64,000 nucleotides of DNA from DASZIT01 sp963819695. Lineage in GTDB: Bacteria; Actinomycetota; Acidimicrobiia; Acidimicrobiales; RAAP-2. Position 1 is the stretch's first letter. Each line of letters opens with the position of its first letter. The stretch covers positions 1 to 64,000 of the forward strand of contig CAWFXD010000003.1 of the NCBI GenBank assembly GCA_963819695.1. Direction: 5' to 3'. The notes below the pieces were generated by a model. It saw only the letters and a list, made by a program, of their open reading frames with translations, was not told the DNA's origin and did not search any database. Shown here in pieces: positions 38,943 to 49,504 of this stretch. A program made the position numbers and the translations under genes.

Positions 38943-40447
38943 GTGGCGCTCCGGCACGATGATGTTGAGCAGGTAGACCGGCTTACTGAGGATCTTCTCC
39001 GTACCCGCGCCCCGGGGCCTTCGCGGGACGGAGCCGTCGACGTAACCCGGGACAGAAATTCTGGTGGAGCGTTGCCAGGCCGGGGACCGGGCCGCCTTCG
39101 ACGAGCTGTATCTCCGCTATCAACGCCGGCTGTACCGATTCTGCTTGCAACGGGTGGGCCAGGCCCACGATGCGGAAGATGTCGTGCAGGAGTCGTTCGT
39201 CAGGGCCTGGCGCGCCCTTCCCCGGTTCGCCGGAGAGCGCCGCTTCTACCCATGGCTGACGGTCATCGCCGCCAACCTCTGCGTCGACACCCTGCGGCGG
39301 CGCTCACGGCTGACCCCCGTCGAGGAGTCGCGGATGACCGCGGCCGACACCGGGACCTACGACATCGAAGACGGCATCCTTCACGAGGTCGACTCGAAGA
39401 TGGTGGCCACTGCCTTCGGACAGCTGTCGACCCGGCACCAACGGGTGCTGCAGATGCGGGAGGGATCCGAGTGGTCCTACCGGAAGATCGCCGAGCACGA
39501 GGGCGTCGGGGTCACCGCCGTCGAGACGCTGCTGTGGAGAGCTCGGCAAGCGCTCAAACGTGAATTCCTGATTCTCGACGAGCAGAGGGGCAAGATCGGG
39601 GCGCTCATCGGCTTCTTGGTGGTGCTCCCGGCCCGGGCCGTGGCCCGTCTGCCGAAGGCCATGAAACATGGCGTGAGCCACGCGGTCGAAGGCACCCGAA
39701 ACGCAGTCGGGACCCTCGGATCGGGAGCGTTCGGGGATTTTGGCACCGGCGCCCTCGGTGTGTTCGGACCCTCGGTGGCCGCCGCCACCGGTGCGGTCGC
39801 CATCACCGTCGGGACGGTCCTGATGCTGCCGACCGGCGGACCCGCGTCGAACACCGGACCCTCGAACCCGGCCCCGATCACCACGGTGTTGCCAGCCCTG
39901 GCATCACCCATCGCCAGTGCCGTCACGTCGGCGCCCAAGGCTCCGACGACGGGCTCCGCGACGACGGGTGCGGCATCCACCAAGACGGCTACAGGATCGG
40001 GTGTCGCCGGAACCGGAGTGGCCTCTTCAATTGGATCGAGCGCTGCACCCGGACCCTTCGGTCTGGGTGAGTTCGGCATCGGCACCATCCTCAGTGGTCA
40101 GGGACCGCGGCGCGATCAACAATCTGGGCTCGGCCATCGGCGGCCCGGTGGGTGGGGCGATCAACGATGCCGGGTCGGCGGCCAAGGCGTTGGCCGGTAC
40201 CATCGGCCCCGTCGTCGCACCGATTGTCGGCGGTGCCGAGAAGACGGTCAACGGGATCACCTCAGTTCCGGCTACCGGTGCGGCTAGCGGTAGCGGTAGC
40301 GGTGCCGGGGCGGGCACCGGGACCACGGGTGCCGGAGCCGGGGCGGCTGGTTCGGGTACCGGCGCCAACAGTCCGCTCTCGACTGCGAACAGCGCGGTCA
40401 ACGGGCTGACCAAGGCACTGGGAATTCCCCTCAACCTCGCTCCCTGA
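38943..40447 (+). CDS. ECF-type sigma factor with membrane-anchored C-terminal extension
   Basis: About 500 residues. Likely GTG start at 38943 behind GGGGAGG. Sigma region 2: AFDELYLRYQRRLYRFCLQRVGQAHDAEDVVQESFVRAWRALPRF and YPWLTVIAANLCVDTLRRR. Region 4: LSTRHQRVLQMREGSEWSYRKIAEHEGVGVTAVETLLWRARQAL. Instead of ending there it continues through an amphipathic stretch to a helix (SVAAATGAVAITVGTVLML) and about 170 Ser/Thr/Ala/Gly-rich residues that would be exported. Frame breaks at about 39054-39058 (extra A) and 40091-40105. No anti-sigma gene is adjacent; membrane tethering may replace it. Confidence 0.83.
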
Positions 40448-40501
40448 GGACTGACGGGCGGCGGGACCTCGGTTCCGAGCCCCAAATTGTATTGAAGGCG
40501 C

Positions 40502-41356
40502 TCAGGCCGATTCTGCCGATTCGATCGGCGGGCGGCTCGGGGCCCGGCCGAGCGATCGGCTGGTGTGCTCGAGAATGGCGGTCGCCACCGCGTCAGCCGA
40601 ATCCCACATGGGAAGGTGTCCGAGCCCGTTGAGGCACACCCAGTCTGCGTCCGGCAGCATCGCCCGCATCCGTTCGAAGCAGTGCGGCCAGCGCAACAGC
40701 CGGTCCTTCGATCCGTACAGGATCCGGACCGGGCAATCGATCGGTCCCAGATCGCCGAAGGACTCGCCGGTCCCCCCGAGACCGACCACCTCGTCGACGA
40801 TCGCACATCCCCGTGCCCCTTCGAACAACGTCAGGGCACCGGCCGGCGGTACCTTGCGACCGTCAGCCACCAGGTCGCGCAGGGCGATTCTCCGCAGGGT
40901 GGCATGACGCGCAACCCACGGAAGCAGGGGCCCGAAGTAGCGCAACAGCAGCTGGTTGCGCCGGAAGTACCGGGCCACTCGGCGCTCCTCCCGGCCACCC
41001 GGCACCCAGCCTCCGGCCGGGCAGACCCCAACCACCGATAACGCCCTGCCCCGAGCGGCCAACTCGAGGGCCAACCAGCCGCCGAGCGAGTTACCGGCCA
41101 GGTGGGCACGGTCGAGCCCGATGTCGTCCAGTTGGCGCTCGGCGGCATCGACGACGGCGGTGATCGAGACCGGCACCGACCTGTCCCACGGCTCGCCGCC
41201 AAGATGCCCGGGCAGGCTCCAGGCGTAGACCTGATGGCGGGCACTCAGGGCCGGGAGCACCGGTGTCCACCCTCGCCAGGTGTCGGTGAAGCCGTGCAGG
41301 AGCACCAACGGCTCACCGCCACCGGCCTGATAGGGCAGAGGAGTCGGCACGAGCAT
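40502..41356 (-). CDS. Alpha/beta-fold hydrolase
   Basis: 284 residues. Oxyanion loop LLHGFTDTWRGW, nucleophile elbow GNSLGG with Ser90, acid residue in ILYGSKDRLLRW and catalytic His in GLGHLPMWDSADAVA: a complete Ser-Asp-His set in the MhpC/haloalkane-dehalogenase-like class. No signal peptide. Substrate unknown; small esters or lactones are usual. Tail-to-tail with the sigma factor gene. Confidence 0.9.
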   Translation of the reverse strand: MLVPTPLPYQAGGGEPLVLLHGFTDTWRGWTPVLPALSARHQVYAWSLPGHLGGEPWDRSVPVSITAVVDAAERQLDDIGLDRAHLAGNSLGGWLALELAARGRALSVVGVCPAGGWVPGGREERRVARYFRRNQLLLRYFGPLLPWVARHATLRRIALRDLVADGRKVPPAGALTLFEGARGCAIVDEVVGLGGTGESFGDLGPIDCPVRILYGSKDRLLRWPHCFERMRAMLPDADWVCLNGLGHLPMWDSADAVATAILEHTSRSLGRAPSRPPIESAESA

Positions 41357-41453
41357 CGAATGTAGCCCGGGCGCGGTTTTCGCCGAAAGCGTCCTCGTCC
41401 GGACGGCCCAACGGATTCGTTGTTCGGCCAGCTGGGGTGGCCGGCCTGGTGGG

Positions 41454-42605
41454 TCAGTGGGTGGTCAGGTCCTCGGAGGTCCGCTCGGGCGGGATGGGCG
41501 GGACCTCCGGAGGTTGGGTCGCCGGCGCGGCGGTTGCCGCCGCCTCGGTAGCCGCCGCATCGGTAGCCGGGGGGTGGGCCCGGGGCTGCTGCACCGGATT
41601 GATGAGCCCATGTCGCCGGAGGACTTCCGTTGCCTCCGACCGGCCGGCTTCGATGAGGGCCTCCGTCTCCGAGAAGTCGGTGTAGTCACGGGAGGAACTC
41701 CCGTCGCCGGCGAACACGATGACTTCGACCCCATCGGGCAACCGGGCCAACTCCCGGCTGAATCGGGCATGGACGGAGATGAACAGGGCGCTGAGCATCA
41801 CCTCCACCGGGCGCTTCGACGGTGGGGGTATGAACGTCAGCGGTCCGCACAGGAGCACGAAGATCCGGGTGGCACCGGCGTCGATGGCCCGGCTGATCGG
41901 GACGTTGTCGACCACCCCGCCGTCGACCAACCGGTCGCCGTCGATCTCCACCGAGGGGAAGATGGCCGGGACGGCGGCGGAGGCCAGGATGGCTTCCACC
42001 GCGGGACCGGACATCAGCCAGCGTTCTCTTCCGTCGGTGATCGAGGTGGCCACGACTTCGAACGGAATGGTGGCGTCCTCGATCCGGTCGAAGGTGATCC
42101 CGGCTTCGATGATCTTCCGGAGCCCGGAGTTTGGATGTATCGACTCGCGCTGTTGCAGGTACTGCCAGGGTCCATGCACGAACCGCGACGGGTAGATGTC
42201 GTCCCCGGTGATCCCCCGCCAGATGTTGGCCATCCGCTCGACCCCGGCCACCGTCGGATCGCCGGCAAAGGCTGCCCCGTTTATCGCCCCGACCGAGGCG
42301 CCGTAGATCCGATCGGGGACAAACCCGTTCTCCGCCAGCACCTCGAGCATCCCCACCTGGGCGGCTCCCCGGGTGCCGCCTCCGGCCAGTACCAGGGCGG
42401 TGAGTTGGGGGCTCGGCGGTGCCCCGTCGTCGGTGTGGGCGCCGTCCTCCTCGAGTTGGCCGTCCTGGCGGGCCAACCACTCCTGTCGGGCGATCCGCCC
42501 CCGTTTGAGGGTGAAACGGACGACCAGCACGGTCAAGATCAAGAACGCCACGACAAACAGGGTGAATCCGACAGCGAACAGCGTGTTGGCGGCGGCCGGG
42601 ATCAT
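41454..42605 (-). CDS. Patatin-like phospholipase, membrane-anchored
   Basis: 383 residues. One N-terminal helix (TLFAVGFTLFVVAFLILTVLVV) with the catalytic part presumably cytoplasmic. Glycine-rich oxyanion loop LAGGGTRGAAQ (74-83), nucleophile GASVG with Ser104, catalytic Asp in VDGG (Asp228): the Ser-Asp dyad of patatins. The C-terminal 50 residues are Ala/Thr/Pro-rich. RssA/YjjU-like bacterial members hydrolyse phospholipid or neutral lipid acyl esters. Divergent from the nuclease-like gene. Confidence 0.9.
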   Translation of the reverse strand: MIPAAANTLFAVGFTLFVVAFLILTVLVVRFTLKRGRIARQEWLARQDGQLEEDGAHTDDGAPPSPQLTALVLAGGGTRGAAQVGMLEVLAENGFVPDRIYGASVGAINGAAFAGDPTVAGVERMANIWRGITGDDIYPSRFVHGPWQYLQQRESIHPNSGLRKIIEAGITFDRIEDATIPFEVVATSITDGRERWLMSGPAVEAILASAAVPAIFPSVEIDGDRLVDGGVVDNVPISRAIDAGATRIFVLLCGPLTFIPPPSKRPVEVMLSALFISVHARFSRELARLPDGVEVIVFAGDGSSSRDYTDFSETEALIEAGRSEATEVLRRHGLINPVQQPRAHPPATDAAATEAAATAAPATQPPEVPPIPPERTSEDLTTH

Positions 42606-42694
42606 TGGGAAAAGGCTATAGCGGACCTGTCACGGGGACCGGCCATGGCCGACCGTCACAGCCATTCGCGAGACTGCTCCCATGGTTGTGATCG

Positions 42695-43730
42695 ATGTCG
42701 AGAGAAAGGACCTCGAGGTCCAGAGGGGCGGATCGGGCGGTCGACCGGTCCACGCCCACCCTCGCCTCGGGCTGGACCCCCCTGGCCGGGGACGCCCTCC
42801 TCGACCGCCTCCGGGTCACCGGTCGGCCCCGCCCGTTGGCCGACCCCGACCGGGTGGCCCGACTTCGAGAGAGCATCGAGCACGGGCTTCGTGAGGGAAC
42901 CGTTGGCGACGGGGGGCGCGGTGGGCGACCCGCGGCTCCAGGCTCCCCCAAGCCACTGGTCGTCACCAAAGACCGGTTGACCCGGGCACTCGACCGGGAA
43001 TCTCGGCTCGGGGCCCAGCCATCCGGTGCCCAGCCCCCCACCCTGCCGATGGCCGGCGGTGCCCTCATCGATGCGCTGTTCCGGCAGCTGGTGACGACCG
43101 GGTCGATCGGCGATCCGATGCAAGACGCGATGGACGCCCTGGCTCTCGACGACCGGCAGGGCGATCTGGTCACCTGGATCGGCAACCTGCCGGTGACGGA
43201 GCGGGGTGCGTTGACCGCCGAAGTCGAACGTCAGTCCATTGACCTGGTCAACCGGTGGCCGAGGCTCGACCCCTCCTGGCTCCCGCGCACCCAGGTGCCC
43301 ATGCGGGTCGGGCTGGCCGGCGGATCGATCGAATTGTCCGGTCGGGTGGACCTCGCCATCGGGCGACCGGGGCTCGCCGTCGCCTCGGTCGCCATCGTCG
43401 AGGTGAAGTCCGGGGCACGACGACTCGAACATCGGATGGACCTCCATTTCTACGCCCTGGTGGAGACCCTGCGGAGCCCGGCTCCTCCGTTCGCGGTCGC
43501 CACCTATTACACCCGCACCGGCGAACTGGATGTGGAACCGGTGAGCGATGACCTGCTGGCCTCCGCCGCCCGGCGGACCTTGGCCGGGATCGGGGCTCTT
43601 TGCCGGCCGACAGGTGAAACGGTGGCGTCCGGCCCGGCGGCTCGCCGTCCCGGGACGCCGGCCGGGGTGCCGGCCGGCCGCTCGGATCGGCAGGGGTTGG
43701 TCGGCAACACCGGTCGGGCGACGGCAGTGA
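42695..43730 (+). CDS. PD-(D/E)XK nuclease-like protein
   Basis: About 345 residues; ATG at 42682 (other frame) or 42695. The core GSIELSGRVDLAIGRPG, then VAIVEVKSGARRLEHRMDLHFYALVE gives the Asp, the E-V-K catalytic pair and the following helix of RecB-type PD-(D/E)XK nucleases. Strand ATYYTRTGELDV follows. Near 43605 coding appears to shift by one base, giving a basic end (FAGRQVKRWRPARR...) and a TGA at 43728-43730 that overlaps the next gene's GTG as GTGA. No helicase neighbour. Function in DNA repair or defence is possible but unproved. Confidence 0.62.
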
Positions 43731-44585
43731 CCCGGGCCCAAGAGCTCACCAGGGTGATCCTGGCCCCGCCGGTGGCGACCGTCGGCCCGGGTGACCGCCA
43801 GCTCGTGCGCCAGCGCCTGCTCGACGCGGTTCCGGCCCTGGTCGAACACCTGGCCGCCGGGCGATCAGATGGTGGTCACGCTCCCCCTCCTCCGCCAGGC
43901 CGACCGGGATCCGGAGTCTCTGGTCGCCCCGGACGAGCCCTTCTTCTGGAAGCCGGTATTCGTTCGCCGATCCCTGGGCCTGTCGGCCATCGACGGGTGT
44001 CTCCAGCGCCGCTTCTCGACTCCGGGCGAGGCGATCGGACCCATCGCCGACCAGGCGGTGGCCGAGTGGAGGCGAACCGGATGGCGCACCTTCCATTGGG
44101 AGCCGTGGATGGCCGCGCTGAGTCCGGCCGCCCGGTCGGCGGTGCTGGCCGAGGCGGCGACCTGGTCCACCGCCCTGTGGTCATCGATCGACTGGCGCCC
44201 CTTCGGCGGCTCGATTCGACTCGGCGGACCCGACGATCAATGGGTCTGCCCGGCGGCCCGGACGGTCCGGCTCAAGGGGCGGTGCGAGGTGCGTTTGCGC
44301 TCGGAGACGTCAGGGCAGGGGGACCGGACGGAGAACACGACGTTGGTCTCGGTGGCGAGCGGGATACCCGCCAACGGGTGGGAGGCCGAGCTCGGCTTCT
44401 TGGCCCTGGTGGCGTCGCTGCGGTCCCCCACCCGGCCGGCGCCGGCGCGGGTGGTCGGAGTGTGGCCGGATGCCGGCGAGTCCCGGTCGGTCGACATCAC
44501 CTTCGCGACCCTCGCCGCCGCCGTCGATCGGGTCATCGCCTGCATCCGCGCGGTGGTGGAGGCCCGCCTGACGACGGTGACCTGA
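43727..44585 (+). CDS. Unknown protein paired with the nuclease-like gene
   Basis: About 285 residues after joining one break near 43860 (G run). It starts VTRAQELTRVILAPPVATVGPGDRQLVRQRLLDAVPALVEHLAAG and continues DQMVVTLPLLRQADRDPESLVAPDEPFFWKPVFVRRSLGL. A conserved-looking core is WRTFHWEPWMAALSP...WSTALWSSIDWRPF, rich in Trp. GTGA overlap with the preceding gene implies co-translation. No family recognised, no membrane helix. The pair is probably a functional unit. Confidence 0.6.
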
Positions 44586-44625
44586 CGCGACCGAGGCGGG
44601 CTCGGCAGGAACCAGCCGGCCGGGT

Positions 44626-46283
44626 TCAGAACAACGCCTTGGCGGCTTTGGAGTCGGGCTTGCCCGCCGCGGTCAGCGGGATCTCCTCCACCAGGATCAT
44701 CTGCCGCGGAACCTTGTACCCGGCAATCAGGGATCGGCAGTGATCCTGGATGCTCTCGAGGCTCACGTCCGCTGCCCCGGACTTGGGATGGACGGCCACC
44801 GCGACCTGCTCGCCGAACCGGTCGTCGGGGATCCCCACCACGATGGCGTCGTACACCGCGGGGTGGGCTTTCACCGCCGCTTCGACCTCTTCGGGGAAGA
44901 TCTTCTCTCCCCCCGAGTTGATCGAGGCCGAACCTCGGCCGTGGACCGTGATCGTCCCGTCCGGCCTCGACGGTGGCCAGGTCCCCGGGTACCGACCATC
45001 GAATCCCGTCGGCGTCGACAGGAAACGTGACCGCCGATTTCACCTCGTCCTTGAAATAGCCCAAGGGGATCCGCCCGGTTCTGGCCAGTCGTCCGATCCG
45101 CCCGTCCCCCGGAGCCAGTGGCCGGAGATCGTCGTCGAGCACGGTGGTTTCGGGACCCATCGCGAACCGGGGTCCGGTGGCACCCGGCTCGACCAACCCC
45201 TGCGCCCCGCTCTCGCTCGAGCCGAAGGTGTCCCGGATCAACAGGTTGGGCAGCTGCTGGCGAAGCTCGTCCTTGACCGTCCTCGAAAACATGGCTCCGC
45301 CGGATCCGACGGCAACCAAGCTCGAGGTGTCGTAGGTGCCCGGCGCCGCGGCGGCCAGGGCCTCCGCCAGTGGGTGGGCCATGGCGTCGCCCACCAGTCC
45401 CATCGACACCACTCCCTCGTCTCCGACCAGCCGGAGTACCTCATCGGCGTCGTAGCGGTGCGAGGTGTAGAGCACCACCGTCCCGCCCATCATGAAGCCG
45501 TTCCAGGCCACCCACTGGGCGTTGCCGTGCATCAGCGGGCCCAGCACCAGCAGCACCGCCCGCTTGGCATCGTCGACTTGCACCCGTTCGGCCAACTCCT
45601 CGGCGGCGGTGATCGGCTCCCGACCCCAGCCGCCACCGCTCATGGCGGCGAAGAAGATGTCCTCTTGCCGCCACATGACACCTTTGGGCATCCCGGTGGT
45701 GCCGCCGGTGTAGAGGAGGTAGAGATCGTCGGGAGATCGGGGGGCGAAGTCACGGTCGGGACTGGCGTCGGCCAGGGCCGCCTCGTACTCGACGGCTGCA
45801 AGCCCCGGGTCCGCCGTCGGGCCGGAGCCGTCTTCGATGACGATGAGCAGACGGGGGGCCACGACATTCGCATCGCCGGCGTCGTCTCCGGCGGCGGGCG
45901 CCGGCCCCGGTCGGCGGCGCCAACGCCTCGGCCACCAACCCCGACAGGGCACGTTCGTACACCAGTACTTCGAGGTCGGCATTGTCCGTCACGTAGCGGA
46001 GTTCGGGAGCCACGTAGCGGAAATTGAGGTTGATCGGCACCGTTCTCGCCTTGTAACAGCCGATCATCACTTCGAGCCACTCGACGCAGTTGTGGGCGAG
46101 GATCCCAACGTGAGCGCCAGGCTCGACCCCGCGGTCTTGGAGGTAGTGCGCCACCCGATTCGCCCGCTCGTCCAACTCCCGATACGTCCGCCGAGCCGGG
46201 CCGGCGATCAACGCCTCGCGTGCCGGCACCGTGTCCACCACGACCTCGAACAGGTCGGCCAGGTTCAGTTCCCTGTCAGCCAT
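44626..46283 (-). CDS. Acyl-CoA synthetase (FadD-like, AMP-forming)
   Basis: About 550 residues. N-terminal MADRELNLADLFEVVVDTVPAREALI...YRELDERANRVAHYL; AMP-binding P-loop LYLLYTGGTTGMPKGVMW; FGSSESGAQG (adenine region); DGTITVHGRGSASINSGGEK (hinge, read across a break) and the catalytic Lys end PLTAAGKPDSKAAK. Frame breaks at about 45895 and 44963, both in G/C runs, with all motifs preserved. It activates fatty or other carboxylic acids with ATP and CoA. The divergent SDR gene and two crotonases downstream suggest beta-oxidation-type chemistry, possibly of steroid or branched acids together with the P450. Confidence 0.88.
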
Positions 46284-46460
46284 CTGCGTCCTCCCCGTCC
46301 TTCCGAACCTCTCCGGCGCCGGGCACCGGCCCGGAGCCGTATCATGCGCCACTCGGCCGGTCATTGTGTAGCACGGACCGGCCGGCGTCGGTCCGGGGGC
46401 AGATCAACGGCTCGCCGTCGTACCGGCGGTCTCGTGAGATGGCAAGGAAAGGGCAGCGAA

Positions 46461-47333
46461 ATGGCAAGTGCGAACTCGGAGCCGGCCGGCATCGTCGGGC
46501 TGTCGGCCCTGGTCACCGGCGGCGGCAGCGGCATCGGCCTCGGGACCGCCTCCCGCCTGGTGGCCGACGGTGCCCATGTGACCATCTGCGGGCGCACCGA
46601 GGAGAGGTTGCAACAGGCGGTGACGACACTGGAGGCGGTGGCGGCGTCCTCCACCCCGGGATCCGGCTCCGCGGTGGGAACCGCCCGCTACGTGGTGGCC
46701 GACGTCACCATCGAGGAGGAGATCGCCGGCGCCATCGCGGTGGCCGCGGAGGAGCGCGGCCGGCTCGACATCCTCTTCGCCAATGCCGGCGGCGCCCACC
46801 ACATGGGACCGATCATCGGCGCCGACCTGGCCCAGGTTCGGGCCACCGTCGACCTCAATCTCATCGGCACGTTCCTCTGCATCAAGCACGGGGCACCCTT
46901 GATGGGTGCCGGGGTGGGGACCGGCGTCGACGGGGGCAGCGCCCCGGGAGGATCCATCATCGGGATGTCGTCGGGGGCCGGCGCATTCCCCCACCGCTAT
47001 CTCTGGGCCTACGGCTCGGCCAAGGCCGGGATCGACATGCTGTGCAAGTGCGCCGCCGAGGAGTTGGGGAGTTCGGGCGTCCGGGTCAACACCGTGCAGC
47101 CCGGGATCGTCGATGACGACCTGATGGCCCCGATCACCGCCGGCGGCCCGCTGCTCGACGACTATCTGGCGGAGATGCCCATCCGCCGGCTGGGCACCGT
47201 CGAGGACATCGCCTCGGCGGTGAGGTTCCTGGCCGGGCCGGAGTCGTCGTGGATCACCGGGGACAATTTGGCCGTCGACGGCGGCCATCACCTCCGGCGC
47301 GGCGCCAACTACGGGCTGCTGTTCGGCGAATAG
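46461..47333 (+). CDS. Short-chain dehydrogenase/reductase
   Basis: 290 residues. Cofactor motif TGGGSGIGLGTA near the N-terminus, with the Arg of CGRTEERL after strand two favouring NADP. NAGG follows, then the active-site Ser in IIGMSSGAG, YGSAK (Tyr and Lys), and VNTVQPGIVDDDLM. Classical SDR of usual length with a small insert around residues 155-165 (TGVDGGSAPGGS). Probably reduces or oxidises a hydroxyacyl-CoA or steroid-type alcohol; divergent from the acyl-CoA synthetase. ATG at 46461 has GGAAAGGG upstream. Confidence 0.93.
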   Translation: MASANSEPAGIVGLSALVTGGGSGIGLGTASRLVADGAHVTICGRTEERLQQAVTTLEAVAASSTPGSGSAVGTARYVVADVTIEEEIAGAIAVAAEERGRLDILFANAGGAHHMGPIIGADLAQVRATVDLNLIGTFLCIKHGAPLMGAGVGTGVDGGSAPGGSIIGMSSGAGAFPHRYLWAYGSAKAGIDMLCKCAAEELGSSGVRVNTVQPGIVDDDLMAPITAGGPLLDDYLAEMPIRRLGTVEDIASAVRFLAGPESSWITGDNLAVDGGHHLRRGANYGLLFGE

Positions 47334-47346
47334 GTCGGCCGTTCGG

Positions 47347-47901
47347 TCAACGGAACGACGCCGCACCCTCCAGCGCCAGCAGTTCACGCTTCATCGGGAG
47401 GCCGCCCCCGTAGCCGCCGATCGTCCCCTCCGAGGTGATGACCCGATGACACGGCAGGATGATGGCCAGCGGGTTCTTCCCATTGGCCTGGCCGACGGCC
47501 CGGAACGCCTTGGGACTCCCGACCCGGCGGGCCAGCTCGGCGTAGCTGATCGTCTCCCCGTAGGGGATGTCGGCCAGGGCGAACCACACCTTGCGCTGGA
47601 ACGGCGTGCCCTGGGGGTCGAGGGCAAGCTCGAACGTCTTGCGTTCCCCGGCGAAGTACTCATCGAGCTGGGTGGCCGCCTCCAGCAGGTGGTGATGGAT
47701 CCCGACGTCCTGGCCCCCATCGTCCTCTTCGACACCGGGCGACTGCGGTGGTCTCGGCGCGCCGGGCAGGACCAGGTGGGTCAACCCGTCGTCGTCGGCG
47801 CACAGCAGCAGCTCGCCCACCGGGGTGGAGAGTTGCATGGTCTTGACGGTGTTCGGTCGGCTCCGCCTCGGGCGGGAATGGGGTTTCGTTGCGGTCCTCA
47901 T
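47347..47901 (-). CDS. ogt: Methylated-DNA--protein-cysteine methyltransferase
   Basis: 184 residues (start at 47901; a shorter start at MQLSTPVG, 47838, is possible). The acceptor Cys is in LPCHRVITSEGTIGGYGGGL, and GTPFQRKVWFALADIPYGETISYAELA is the helix-turn-helix that flips the base. It transfers the methyl group from O6-methylguanine to itself, a suicidal repair. Its ATG overlaps the Ada/AlkA stop as ATGA, so the two alkylation-repair genes form one operon. Confidence 0.93.
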   Translation of the reverse strand: MRTATKPHSRPRRSRPNTVKTMQLSTPVGELLLCADDDGLTHLVLPGAPRPPQSPGVEEDDGGQDVGIHHHLLEAATQLDEYFAGERKTFELALDPQGTPFQRKVWFALADIPYGETISYAELARRVGSPKAFRAVGQANGKNPLAIILPCHRVITSEGTIGGYGGGLPMKRELLALEGAASFR

Positions 47902-49368
47902 GCGGCGTTGGCTTCTCCTTCGGGTTCGACAGGGGTGGTCCACAAGTGGGCCATGGCGTAGGCCCGCCACGGGCGCCACTTCTCGGCCAGTCGGTTGACG
48001 GTCTCGATGTCGTCGTGGTGGCCCAGGCGGGAGATGCCTCGCCGGACACCGAGATCGGTGGGCATGAAGGCATCGGGATGGCCGAGCGCCCGCATCGAGA
48101 CATAGGCGGTCGTCCAGGGTCCGATGCCGGGCAGGCTGAGCAGGCGGCGCTCGAGCTCGTCGGGGTCCTCGCCCGGATTGATCCTCACCCTGCCCTCGGC
48201 GATGGCACCGGCCAGCGACCCGAGGCTCCGGCGCCGGCTACCCGGCATGGCGAAGGCGTCGTCCGCCGCCGAGGCGATCTCCTCGGCGGTCGGGAAGAGG
48301 TGGGTGAGGGTCGGTCGGGGATTGGTCAGCCGTCGGCCGGCGGCCGCCACCAGTCGACCGGTCACCGTCCGGGCACCGGCCACCGACACCTGTTGACCGA
48401 TGACCGCCCGCACCGCCAACTCCGCCCCGTCGACGGCGCCGGGCATCCGCTTTCCGGGGGTCCGATGGACGGAGGGCTGCAACAGCGGGTCGAGGGAGAG
48501 GGTCTCGTCAACCGCCACCGGGTCGGCGTCCAGGTCGAGCAGCCGGCGACACCGGGTCACCGCGGCGGTCAGGTCGCGGAGATCGGCCAGATAGAACGTC
48601 GACCGCACACACCCGTCATCGGGGGTGAGCTCGACGATCCCCTCGCCGTGGGGAAGATCCAGACTCCGCAGGAAGGTGCCGTCGACGTAGGACTCGACGC
48701 CGGGCACCGCCCGGAAGGCGAGGAACCCGAACAACGACTCGGCGTCGAAGGGCTTCCGGTAGGGCAGCCGGAGTTGGATGGAACCGGCGCCGCCGTCCCC
48801 CCGTCCCTGGCTCTTCTGGCGGAGATCGGTGGGCGTCTTGGCGAAGACCTCCCGGATGGTGTCGTTGAACTGGCGAACGCTGGCGAACCCGGCGGCGAAC
48901 GCCACCTGCGCCACCGGAAGGTCGGTGGTCTCCATCAGGATCCTGGCGGTCTGGGCCCGTTGGGCCCGGGCCAGGGCCAGCGGCCCGGTGCCGACTTCGG
49001 CGACCAGTACCCGCTGCACCTGTCGGCGCACTGAAGCCGAGGTGGCGGGCCAGCCCGGCGACCCCTTCCCGGTCGACGATCCCGTCGGCGATCAGCTTCA
49101 TGGCCCGGGCGGCGACGTCGGCCCGCATGTCCCATTCCGGGGATCCGGGGGAGGCATCGGGTCGGCATCGCATGCAGGCCCGGAACCCGGCCTGCTGGGC
49201 CGAGGCCGCGGTGGGATGGAACCGGACATTGCTGCGCTTGGGGGTGATCGCCGGGCAGCTGGGTCGGCAGTAGATGTGGGTCGACGTCACCCCGGTGAAG
49301 AACCACCCGTCGAAGCGGGTGTCCCGGCTCTGCACCGCCCGGTAACACTGTTCGAAGTCCTCGATCAC
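47898..49368 (-). CDS. alkA: Ada-type regulator fused to AlkA DNA glycosylase
   Basis: About 490 residues. N-terminal Ada zinc domain (YRAVQSRDTRFDGWFFTGVTST, YCRPSCPA, ACMRCRPD: four Cys for the methyl-accepting zinc site), an AraC-type helix-turn-helix (VAQVAFAAGFASVRQFNDTIREVF), then AlkA: an N-terminal beta lobe and the HhH motif LPGIGPWTTAYVSMRALGHPDAFMPTD with the catalytic Asp. One frame break at about 49028-49032 between Ada and AraC parts. GTG at 49368 is the best start seen. Senses methyl phosphotriesters, turns on its own operon and removes alkylated bases. Confidence 0.88.
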
Positions 49369-49504
49369 CCCTCCAGTTTCGCACGCTCCGAGCTGGATGT
49401 CTGGCGGAAATCGGACATGGACGCCGGGCGGTCCGGTGGCGGGTCGGAGGGGGCGGCCGGGGCCCGGGTGAGGGCGGCTCCCCGGGCAGCCGCTAGGGAC
49501 TTCG

